A DNA stretch of 11,900 nucleotides from Candidatus Atribacteria bacterium. GTDB taxonomy: Bacteria > Bipolaricaulota > Bipolaricaulia > UBA7950 > UBA9294. This document shows, one piece after another, positions 5,868 to 11,900 of this stretch (position 1 is the first letter of the stretch; every line of letters begins with the position of its first letter). The stretch spans positions 1 through 11,900 of the forward strand of contig SPBW01000051.1 of assembly GCA_004525685.1 (NCBI GenBank), in the 5' to 3' direction. The position numbers and the translations under genes are program-made. A model generated the notes under the pieces. That model saw only the letters and a list, made by a program, of their open reading frames with translations. It had not been told where the DNA came from and did not search any database.

Positions 5868-6515
5868 CTAGGACGGGCTAGGTCGGCGTCTGCCAATCCT
5901 TCGCTTCGGCCGCCCTGGCCGAGATCCTTTTCGAGCCGACAGGGGCATCGTTTGTTCAGGCGGTTTGGGTGTGCACATGGCCGCCAAGCTATCATGAATC
6001 GTCTCGATCTGGTATTCCCGCGTCTGCTTTGTAATCGGGATGTAGTCGAACCCCTGCGCACCAAGGCGATGAACCATTCGTTCCATTTCCGCGAGACAAT
6101 GGATGGCGCCGTTGCCAGATCCGCCTGCAGCAGCAACACAGACGACGGGTTTGCCTGTAAGAATGCTTCTTGCCTCATCCTTCTTGGTTGCTTCGCATCG
6201 TCGAAGGCGGTCGAAGAATGCCTTGTAGGCTTCGCTTGGTTCTCCGAAATACACAGGCGTGATGAATGCGAATCCTTCTGCCGCACCGAACATGCCCTGA
6301 AGCTGCGCAAAATCATCGCTAAGCTTACAAACATGCTGCGTTCGGCACGTTCCCCAGCCATTCTCGCACACGGCACACCGTTGAATGTTAAACTCGTTCA
6401 GGTTGATCACGCGTGCGGGACTCTTGCCATCGACAACGCCCTGTCGCGCCGCCTCCCCACATGCCGCAGTCAGACCATCCGCATTGGGACTACTCGTAAT
6501 AACTAGAACCTTCAT
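5868..6515 (-). CDS. Flavodoxin-fold NAD(P)H-dependent FMN oxidoreductase, iron-sulfur flavoprotein-like
   Basis: A 215-residue protein of the NADPH-dependent FMN reductase/iron-sulfur flavoprotein group. Visible features are the opening MKVLVITSSPNADGLT (FMN phosphate loop), the cysteine cluster Cys47, Cys50, Cys57 and Cys63 followed by LSDDF, the flavodoxin-fold TPVYFGEPSEAYKAFFDRL and a Gly-rich AAAGGSGNGAI loop. The cysteine spacing resembles, but does not exactly match, the 4Fe-4S site of archaeal-type iron-sulfur flavoproteins, so cluster binding is uncertain. It starts at ATG 6515 with AAAGGAG 4 nt upstream. It follows the molybdopterin-subunit gene by 69 bp on the same strand with no clear terminator between, so it may pass electrons for that enzyme (inference). 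The last 25 residues hold 8 Arg and 2 Lys, a tail not typical of the family. Confidence 0.82.
   Translation of the reverse strand: MKVLVITSSPNADGLTAACGEAARQGVVDGKSPARVINLNEFNIQRCAVCENGWGTCRTQHVCKLSDDFAQLQGMFGAAEGFAFITPVYFGEPSEAYKAFFDRLRRCEATKKDEARSILTGKPVVCVAAAGGSGNGAIHCLAEMERMVHRLGAQGFDYIPITKQTREYQIETIHDSLAAMCTPKPPEQTMPLSARKGSRPGRPKRRIGRRRPSPS
5882..5940. terminator. Nested inverted repeats, weak candidate terminator after the TlpA-like gene
   Basis: An inner hairpin pairs TCGGCC (5906-5911) with GGCCGA (5917-5922) around a 5-nt loop, followed on the plus strand by TTTT at 5928-5931. Outside it, GTCGGC (5882-5887) pairs with GCCGAC (5935-5940). The structure begins 17 nt after the TlpA-like stop. 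It lies inside the C-terminal coding sequence of the convergent flavoprotein gene, where it encodes the Arg/Pro-rich tail. The short T run makes it a poor intrinsic terminator. Confidence 0.3.
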
Positions 6516-6584
6516 CCTTCTCCTTTGTGAAGCTCCCAAGCCATCGGCATGATCCTGCACACGATGACCTGAGCGGGAATCCTC

Positions 6585-8906
6585 CTACGAGGAGGCTTCC
6601 TTCATTGCTTGTAGCACCCGTTCAGGTGTGAACGGCGTTTCTGTCAGACGTATGCCAACAGCGTCATAAATCGCATTTGCGATCGTTGGAATCGGACCGT
6701 TGATGCCGATCTCCCCGACTGACTTAGCTCCCATCGGACCTGTTGGCTCATAGGACTCCACCAGAATGATATCCATGGGAGGGACATCAAGCATGCCCGG
6801 TATCTTGTAGTCGAACAAGGAAGGATTCCGGACACGGCCCTTGGAGCTGAGAATCATCTCCTCAGTCAACGCATATCCGATGCCGTTGACAATGGCTCCT
6901 TCCATCTGGCCTTCTGCCAATTGAGGGTTGATGGCAACCCCGCAGTCGACCGCAGCCACGTAGTGAACAACCTTCACCTTGCCGGTCTCTCTATTCACAG
7001 CCACTTCAGCGAAGTTGGCCAGAAAGGGTGCCGGGGATTCGTGGGGCACACAGGAAGCTGTCGCGCCAATCTGGAACTGGTCCGTCTCATACATCGCCCG
7101 TTGACAGACGCGAGCTAGACTTACACTCGTCCCCGCTGGTGCGAACACGGCGTTGTCACGCAATGTCAGCTCATCAGCTGACGCATCGAGTAGCGGTGCT
7201 GCAACCCTAACAATCTGATCGCGTACTTTCTCTGCAGCGCGCTGCACGGCCATGCCCGACACATAGGTTGTGGAGGAAGCATAGGCACCGACATCAAATG
7301 GTGTCAGGTCAGTATCCGAGGATACTACCAACATCTTGTCAAGCGGCACGCCAAGAACCTCGGCAGCAATCTGCGCCAGGATTGTGTCAGAGCCTGTGCC
7401 AAGATCAGTCGCACCGATCAGCAGGTTGAAGGAGCCGTCTTCGTTCATCTTGATGGTGGCGGCTGCCATGTCGATCTCCGGAATTCCCGATCCCTGCATC
7501 ATGATCGACATGCCAATGCCATGCACCCAAGGTCCAATCGTCAGTCGTTTGCCTCGCTTCTTGCTCCAGCCAATCCGCTCTGAGCCGATCTCGATGCAGC
7601 GAGGCAGCTCGCAGCTCTTGACGGTTTGAGATACGCCCTCGCGCCCCTCGCCTAGCTTCTCAAAAATGGGGGACGTCTCGCCTAGCTGGATGTGGTTGAT
7701 CCGCCGCAACTCGATAGGGTCCATCCCCAAACGATCGGCCATCTCGTCCATTGCCGTCTCCAGCGGGAAATAGCCTTGCGTGGCTCCGTAGCCACGATAC
7801 GCACCGCCGACAGGCAGATTGGTATAGACGGCCTGTCCGTAGAAATGGGCATTGGGTGCCTTGTTGTAGAGCGGAAGCGTTTTGGAGCCGGTATTGGCAA
7901 GTACGGTGAGCCCGTGCGAGCCATAGGCCCCGGTGTTCGATGTGGCTTCCATTTCAATGGCATGCAAGCGGCCATCCTTCATCGCACCCAGTTTCACGCG
8001 TACGCGCATGGGATGACGTGTCCGAGACGAGGCGAACTCTTCTTTGCGCGTAAGCGAAAGCAGGGCCGGACGACCCGTTCGCATGCTGATCAACCCGGCA
8101 ACGTCTTCGAGCAGAATCTCCTGCTTGGTGCCGAAGCCGCCGCCAATGCGAGGTTTGATCACACGAATCTGCTGCATGGGAATACCCAATGTCTGCGCGA
8201 CAATGCGCCGCACATGGAAGGGCACCTGCGTGCTGGTACGCAGTACCAGTCGATTGGCACTGTCCAGATAGCTGAGGACCACGTGCGTCTCGATGGGCGT
8301 ATGCTGGGCATACTGGGTCTCGCACGTTACTTCCACGATCTCATCGGACTCGTCAAAGCCCTGGACCACGTCTCCGACATCAATATCGACATCGGCAACG
8401 ATGTTACGAACTACATCGTAGATGCCTGTCGAGTCAGGTTCGTCATGGATAACAGGCGCGCCATCTCGTCGCGCTTCGTCAATAGAGAGGACGGCTGGAA
8501 GCTCTTCGTACTCTACGCGAATCGCCTTCAACGCTGCTTCAGCAATCTCTTCGGAATCCGCGGCCACGGCAGCGACCCGGTCGCCGACGAAGCGCACCTT
8601 GTTTTCGAACATGCGCGTGTCATAGGGAGAAGGCTCAGGAAAGCCCTGTCCTGCAGTCGTATGCCGCGTGGTCGGCGTGTTCTTGTGAGTCAGAACACAC
8701 GCCACTCCGGGCATGGCCTCTGCGGCAGAGACATCGATCGACACAATTCGCGCGTGTGCAAACGGACTGCCGAGAACCTTGACAATCAGGGTATCGGGCA
8801 ATTGAAGATCGGCGACAAACTCGGGCTTGCCCGTCACCAGCGCGACACCGTCCACCTTACGCAGGCTCTTGCCAACAGTAGCGAAGTTCTTGGCTCGATC
8901 AGACAT
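6585..8906 (-). CDS. Xanthine dehydrogenase family, molybdopterin-binding subunit
   Basis: A 773-residue large subunit of a molybdenum hydroxylase. Residues 8-150 are the N-terminal a/b hammerhead domain (VTGKPEFVADLQLP, VRFVGDRVAAVAA). Cofactor-binding motifs follow: RIGGGFGTKQ (253-262), GGAYRGYGATQG (367-378), DLGTGSDTILAQIAAEVLG (501-519) and the terminal VGEIGINGPIPTIANAI, whose Glu732 sits where the catalytic glutamate of xanthine dehydrogenase lies. The CSFR loop of form I CO dehydrogenase is absent, so it is not that enzyme. The family hydroxylates purines and other heterocycles with water as oxygen source; hypoxanthine/xanthine is inferred from the adenine deaminase in the same operon. 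ATG 8906 overlaps the 2Fe-2S gene by 8 nt, with GGTGAG 4 nt upstream. Length is normal for a three-subunit enzyme. Confidence 0.93.
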   Translation of the reverse strand: MSDRAKNFATVGKSLRKVDGVALVTGKPEFVADLQLPDTLIVKVLGSPFAHARIVSIDVSAAEAMPGVACVLTHKNTPTTRHTTAGQGFPEPSPYDTRMFENKVRFVGDRVAAVAADSEEIAEAALKAIRVEYEELPAVLSIDEARRDGAPVIHDEPDSTGIYDVVRNIVADVDIDVGDVVQGFDESDEIVEVTCETQYAQHTPIETHVVLSYLDSANRLVLRTSTQVPFHVRRIVAQTLGIPMQQIRVIKPRIGGGFGTKQEILLEDVAGLISMRTGRPALLSLTRKEEFASSRTRHPMRVRVKLGAMKDGRLHAIEMEATSNTGAYGSHGLTVLANTGSKTLPLYNKAPNAHFYGQAVYTNLPVGGAYRGYGATQGYFPLETAMDEMADRLGMDPIELRRINHIQLGETSPIFEKLGEGREGVSQTVKSCELPRCIEIGSERIGWSKKRGKRLTIGPWVHGIGMSIMMQGSGIPEIDMAAATIKMNEDGSFNLLIGATDLGTGSDTILAQIAAEVLGVPLDKMLVVSSDTDLTPFDVGAYASSTTYVSGMAVQRAAEKVRDQIVRVAAPLLDASADELTLRDNAVFAPAGTSVSLARVCQRAMYETDQFQIGATASCVPHESPAPFLANFAEVAVNRETGKVKVVHYVAAVDCGVAINPQLAEGQMEGAIVNGIGYALTEEMILSSKGRVRNPSLFDYKIPGMLDVPPMDIILVESYEPTGPMGAKSVGEIGINGPIPTIANAIYDAVGIRLTETPFTPERVLQAMKEASS

Positions 8907-9384
8907 GGGTCTCACCACCCTTCATTAGTTCTGCTGCGCGCTGCACTGCGCGAACCTGTTTCACATAGCCAGTGCAACGACACAGATTCCCGGCCAATGC
9001 CTCCCGAATCTCGCCTTCCGTGGGGTCCGGGTTTTTCGTCAGCAGATCGACAGTCGCGATCACCATGCCCGGAGTGCAGTACCCACATTGAATGGCGCCT
9101 TCTTCAAGGAATGCGATCTGCACGGGATGAAGGATCTCGCCGCGGGCCAATCCTTCAATGGTGATGAGGGTGCCTCCGTCAGCCTTGGCAGCGAAGACAA
9201 GGCAGGAATTGACAGCACGCCCATTGAACAGGATGGCGCAGGCTCCACAATCTCCAGAACCGCACCCCTTCTTCACTCCCATATACCCTTCGCGCCGTAG
9301 CACACCGAGCAGTTTCTCGCCTGGATCGATTCTGAAGGTCTTCTCCCGACCGTTGATGGTTAGTGTTATGGTCAATCTACTCAC
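8899..9384 (-). CDS. Xanthine dehydrogenase family, 2Fe-2S subunit
   Basis: A 161-residue small subunit that carries electrons from the molybdenum centre to FAD. The N-terminal plant-ferredoxin-like domain has Cys41, Cys46, Cys49 (CGSGDCGAC) and Cys61. The C-terminal helical domain has Cys100 and Cys103 (CGYCTPG) plus Cys135 and Cys137 (CRCTGY). All eight ligands for two 2Fe-2S clusters are therefore present and the length is normal. The start is GTG 9384, overlapping the FAD-subunit stop by 8 nt; TTG 9375 is a possible shorter start. The gene in turn overlaps the molybdopterin subunit by 8 nt, so the three subunits are probably translated in a coupled way. Confidence 0.94.
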   Translation of the reverse strand: MSRLTITLTINGREKTFRIDPGEKLLGVLRREGYMGVKKGCGSGDCGACAILFNGRAVNSCLVFAAKADGGTLITIEGLARGEILHPVQIAFLEEGAIQCGYCTPGMVIATVDLLTKNPDPTEGEIREALAGNLCRCTGYVKQVRAVQRAAELMKGGETHV

Positions 9385-10219
9385 CCACCCTCTGCGCGAT
9401 TCTCATGAGACAACGACGAATGCCAGCCACGGCAAGAACCCTTCGATACTCGGCGCTGGCACGTACGTCATCCCGTAGCGCAAGGGCCTGCCTGGCAAGC
9501 TGCGCAGCAGAGTCGATGGTCGCATCGTCAAGTCTTGCACCAGCCAGCGCGCGCTCAATCGCTTCGAGCCGGTGTCCAATATCAGGTGTTCCCCCGAAGA
9601 CGATGCGGCCACTCTCGCACCGGTCGCCATTCATCGTCAGACGGCACGCGCAATTCAGCATTCCGATATCAAACCCCGTGCGAACGAATTTCTCAAAGCT
9701 CGCGTAGACGTCATCTGCCGGGATAGGTAGGAGCACTTCCGTGATAATCGTTCGGTCAATCGTACCGCGCTGCTCCATCAAGTTCTCCAAGGAGCTCGTT
9801 TGGAGCTGACCCGAGTACTGGGTCACCTGGGCATCGAGCGCCAGGAAAAGGGTAATCACATCGGACCACGGATGTGTGCTCGCCAGTGCTCCGCCCACTG
9901 TGGCAGCGTTTCGCAATAGCGGTGCAGCAACCTGCCGCAGCATCGTCACGACGACGCCATCCAGGTAGGCCGCCGCAAGGGGGGACTCCAGCAAGTCAGT
10001 CAACGTGACGCCGGCTCCGATCGCAAGCCCATCACTTCGCAGTTCAATCGACCGAGTAGGGAGTAGGGCAAGATCGATGAGCGTGAGAATTTCGGGAGGA
10101 GCAAACAGGGCAACGTCGACACCGCCCCCCACCAGTTTGGCGCTCTTGCCACCGTCATTCAGCAGGCTCCAAGCCTCTTCAATGCTTGACGGCCGTTGAT
10201 ACGTCTGTACGCTTGTCAC
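9377..10219 (-). CDS. Xanthine dehydrogenase family, FAD-binding subunit
   Basis: A 280-residue medium subunit of the CoxM/XdhB type that holds FAD and passes electrons to NAD or another acceptor. FAD-binding motifs are AKLVGGGVDVAL (27-38) and ATVGGALAST (106-115), followed by the C-terminal CO_dehydrogenase-flavoprotein-like domain (FEKFVRTGFDIGMLNCACRL, IVFGGTPDIGHRL). The second motif reads GGAL where TIGGN is more usual. GTG 10219 is preferred because AGAGAGGTGA just upstream matches the anti-Shine-Dalgarno well; the adjacent in-frame GTG 10225 would leave too little spacing. The gene follows the adenine deaminase stop by 12 nt. Confidence 0.9.
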   Translation of the reverse strand: MTSVQTYQRPSSIEEAWSLLNDGGKSAKLVGGGVDVALFAPPEILTLIDLALLPTRSIELRSDGLAIGAGVTLTDLLESPLAAAYLDGVVVTMLRQVAAPLLRNAATVGGALASTHPWSDVITLFLALDAQVTQYSGQLQTSSLENLMEQRGTIDRTIITEVLLPIPADDVYASFEKFVRTGFDIGMLNCACRLTMNGDRCESGRIVFGGTPDIGHRLEAIERALAGARLDDATIDSAAQLARQALALRDDVRASAEYRRVLAVAGIRRCLMRIAQRVGE

Positions 10220-10231
10220 GGTCACCTCTCT

Positions 10232-11900
10232 TCAATTCTCACGATTATCCGCCGCTTCGAACACGGGAACAATCATAAACGCGTTCACATCCACCAAGCC
10301 AAGATCCGTCAGCCGAAGCTCTGGAATCACTGGAAGAGCGAGAAAGTGGAACGACATCAGCGCATCATCGACAGAACACCCCAGTCCTTTCAGCTTCTCG
10401 CGCATCCGATCTGCCTGCGCCGCAACAATGTCGATCGGCTCTTCTGACATCAATCCGGCAATGGGAAGCGGGATCTCGGCAAGAACGCCCTCGCTTCCGA
10501 CCAGACAAGTGCCCCCGCCCAGTGCCACGACGCGATTGGCGGCGATCGCCATCAGGTCGCGATCCGATCCCATGACCAGCAGATTGTGGCTGTCATGGGC
10601 CACTGTTGATGCTAGGCCGTAGGGCTGAGTCAGTCCATACCCCTTCACCAGGCCGACGGCGATACGTCCACTGCCTGAGTGGCGGTCGATGACAGCCAGT
10701 GACGATACTCCAGATTTCTTCTCTGGTGCGAGCATTTCATCGACAATGGGAATATCGTCGTAACCACATCTCGTCAGTACTTGATTCGCGACAATCTCAA
10801 TCACACGGCATCGTACGCTGTCCGTCGATGTGGGAGCGTCAATGCGAAAGTCGTCTGCGGTGATCCTTCTGGAAATCTTGACGCTGTTCTTCGCAGATTC
10901 GGGGTAGTCAAATGGCGGCGTGGAGACGGTCAATACACCACGCTCGGCAACCACGTCACCGGCAGCCACAACACAATCAATCTTGAGTGACTCCAGATCC
11001 GACACGATGAGGATATCGGCGAATCGGCCAGGGCCAATGCCTCCCACATCACCGGCAACACCAAAATGCTCGGCTGTATTGAGTGTGGCCATTTGAATCG
11101 CTGTCATGGGCGCAATGCCCTGCGCAATGGCCAATCGGACCACACTGTCGATATGTCCTGACTGAAGAAGCGTCATCGGATGGCGGTCATCTGTGCATAG
11201 CACCGTTCGACGAGGGTCAATCTTGCCTTCAGTTATTGCTTTGGCTTGAGCCACAACATTCTGCTCCGAAGACCCTTGACGAAGCATCGCAACCATACCC
11301 TGCCGGACACGCGCTACGACGTCTTCAGGGCGATGCCCCTCATGGCAATCGGATGGGCCGGCTGCGGCATAGGCATGAAAGGGAAGCCCAAGATCTGCTG
11401 ATGCGTAGTGCCCGCCAACCGTCTTCCCAGCTTTCAATGCCTCGGCAATCTCGGCATGAAGCATTGGGTCGCCCGCTGCGACTCCCGGGTAATTCATCAC
11501 TTCGCCCAATCCAATGACGTGATCCCACGTCAATGCTTCAGCGACTTGCCTCGGACCCATTGTTGCTCCAGATGTTTCCAATCCCGGAGCAGCGGGAACG
11601 CAAGATGGGACTTGAACATAGATTTGCATCGGCGTCGACTTGGCTTCCTCCGCCATCAGGCGAACACCATCGAGTCCCAGGACGTTGGCGATCTCATGTG
11701 GATCGATAAACGCTCCCGTCGTTCCGTGCGGAAGAACGGCGGCAGCGAATTCGCGAACACAAAGCATCGAGGATTCGATGTGAACATGAGAATCAAGCAA
11801 TCCGGGAACCAGATAACGGCCTTCGGCCTCAATCACCATGGTATCTGGGCCGATGAAGTCTGAACGGTCGGGGCCGCAATAGGCGATTCGGCATCCCAGG
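10232..11900 (-). CDS. ade: Adenine deaminase, N-terminus beyond the window
   Basis: The frame is open to the window edge: 20 further codons before the ATG at 11839 continue the family sequence (RIAYCGPDRSDFIGPDT), so that ATG is internal and 555 residues are visible. The enzyme hydrolyses adenine to hypoxanthine and ammonia with a metal centre. Amidohydrolase landmarks are LVPGLLDSHVHIESSM, HGTTGAFIDPHEIANVLG, GHYA, DCHEGHRPEDV, a GMVAMLRQGS helix and VLCTDDRHP with the metal-site Asp. The C-terminal domain characteristic of adenine deaminases is complete (VAHDSHNLLVMGSD, ALGGGTCLV, LSFHFLALPVIPELRLTDLG with a Met in place of the first Leu). It heads the visible part of the operon and would feed hypoxanthine to the molybdenum hydroxylase encoded after it. 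The promoter and about 40 residues are missing. Confidence 0.95.
   Translation of the reverse strand, partial: LGCRIAYCGPDRSDFIGPDTMVIEAEGRYLVPGLLDSHVHIESSMLCVREFAAAVLPHGTTGAFIDPHEIANVLGLDGVRLMAEEAKSTPMQIYVQVPSCVPAAPGLETSGATMGPRQVAEALTWDHVIGLGEVMNYPGVAAGDPMLHAEIAEALKAGKTVGGHYASADLGLPFHAYAAAGPSDCHEGHRPEDVVARVRQGMVAMLRQGSSEQNVVAQAKAITEGKIDPRRTVLCTDDRHPMTLLQSGHIDSVVRLAIAQGIAPMTAIQMATLNTAEHFGVAGDVGGIGPGRFADILIVSDLESLKIDCVVAAGDVVAERGVLTVSTPPFDYPESAKNSVKISRRITADDFRIDAPTSTDSVRCRVIEIVANQVLTRCGYDDIPIVDEMLAPEKKSGVSSLAVIDRHSGSGRIAVGLVKGYGLTQPYGLASTVAHDSHNLLVMGSDRDLMAIAANRVVALGGGTCLVGSEGVLAEIPLPIAGLMSEEPIDIVAAQADRMREKLKGLGCSVDDALMSFHFLALPVIPELRLTDLGLVDVNAFMIVPVFEAADNREN

Noticed and set aside
5952..6506. 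A 184-codon plus-strand frame opposite the flavoprotein
   Set aside because: It is antisense to a gene with clear flavodoxin motifs; it has no recognisable domain and no ribosome-binding site supports it.
6581..6595. Hairpin CCTCCT/AGGAGG at the molybdopterin-subunit stop, as a terminator
   Set aside because: The loop is 3 nt and no U tract follows on the minus strand, so it does not look like an intrinsic terminator separating the flavoprotein gene.
7692..9164. A 490-codon open frame on the plus strand opposite the molybdopterin and 2Fe-2S genes
   Set aside because: It is fully antisense to two strongly supported genes, shows no family motif, and its composition is what complementing biased codons produces.
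6585..9384. Reading the three subunits as aerobic CO dehydrogenase (CoxL/CoxS/CoxM)
   Set aside because: The large subunit has AYRGYGATQG instead of the CSFR active-site loop of form I CO dehydrogenase, and an adenine deaminase gene precedes it.

Overview
This is a bacterial chromosomal segment, moderately GC-rich, with clear Shine-Dalgarno sequences before many starts and frequent GTG starts. It carries no RNA gene, insertion sequence, phage gene or CRISPR array that I can see. The sequence does not fix the phylum. The tandem PspC/LiaF-like envelope genes and the adenine deaminase plus three-subunit molybdenum hydroxylase would suit several Gram-positive, Chloroflexota-like or deep-branching anaerobic lineages, so I leave the host open.

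Left block (1-2221, + strand): a five-helix membrane protein, then an apparent three-gene envelope cassette behind an extended -10 promoter. The cassette encodes a PspC-domain protein, a 61-residue two-helix protein and a LiaF-like protein with an extracytoplasmic beta domain. All three carry the same helical-hairpin module.

Middle block (2157-5864, mixed strands): a minus-strand fusion of an ArsN2-like GNAT acetyltransferase to a cysteine-rich C_GCAxxG_C_C redox domain; divergently from it, a SpoU/TrmH-type RNA 2'-O-methyltransferase; then, on the minus strand, a RimJ/RimL-like acetyltransferase behind a small membrane-anchored protein that appears frameshifted near its C-terminus; divergently from that, a membrane-tethered TlpA/ResA-like thioredoxin. 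The 99-bp region between the fusion gene and the methyltransferase holds a 14-bp perfect palindrome in which two back-to-back -35-like elements are embedded.

Right block (5868-11900, minus strand): a tightly packed operon read right to left. It runs adenine deaminase (its start lies beyond the window), FAD subunit, 2Fe-2S subunit and molybdopterin subunit of a xanthine-dehydrogenase-family enzyme, then a cysteine-containing flavodoxin-fold oxidoreductase. The logic is adenine to hypoxanthine by deamination, then oxidation of hypoxanthine and xanthine. The two internal subunit junctions each overlap by exactly 8 nt.

The most notable points are the GNAT-redox fusion, the palindrome shared by two divergent promoters, the triplicated membrane hairpin, and the fact that all three convergent gene pairs overlap or abut, with the minus-strand partner carrying a C-terminal tail that looks non-family each time. 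I see no obviously new defence or mobile system.
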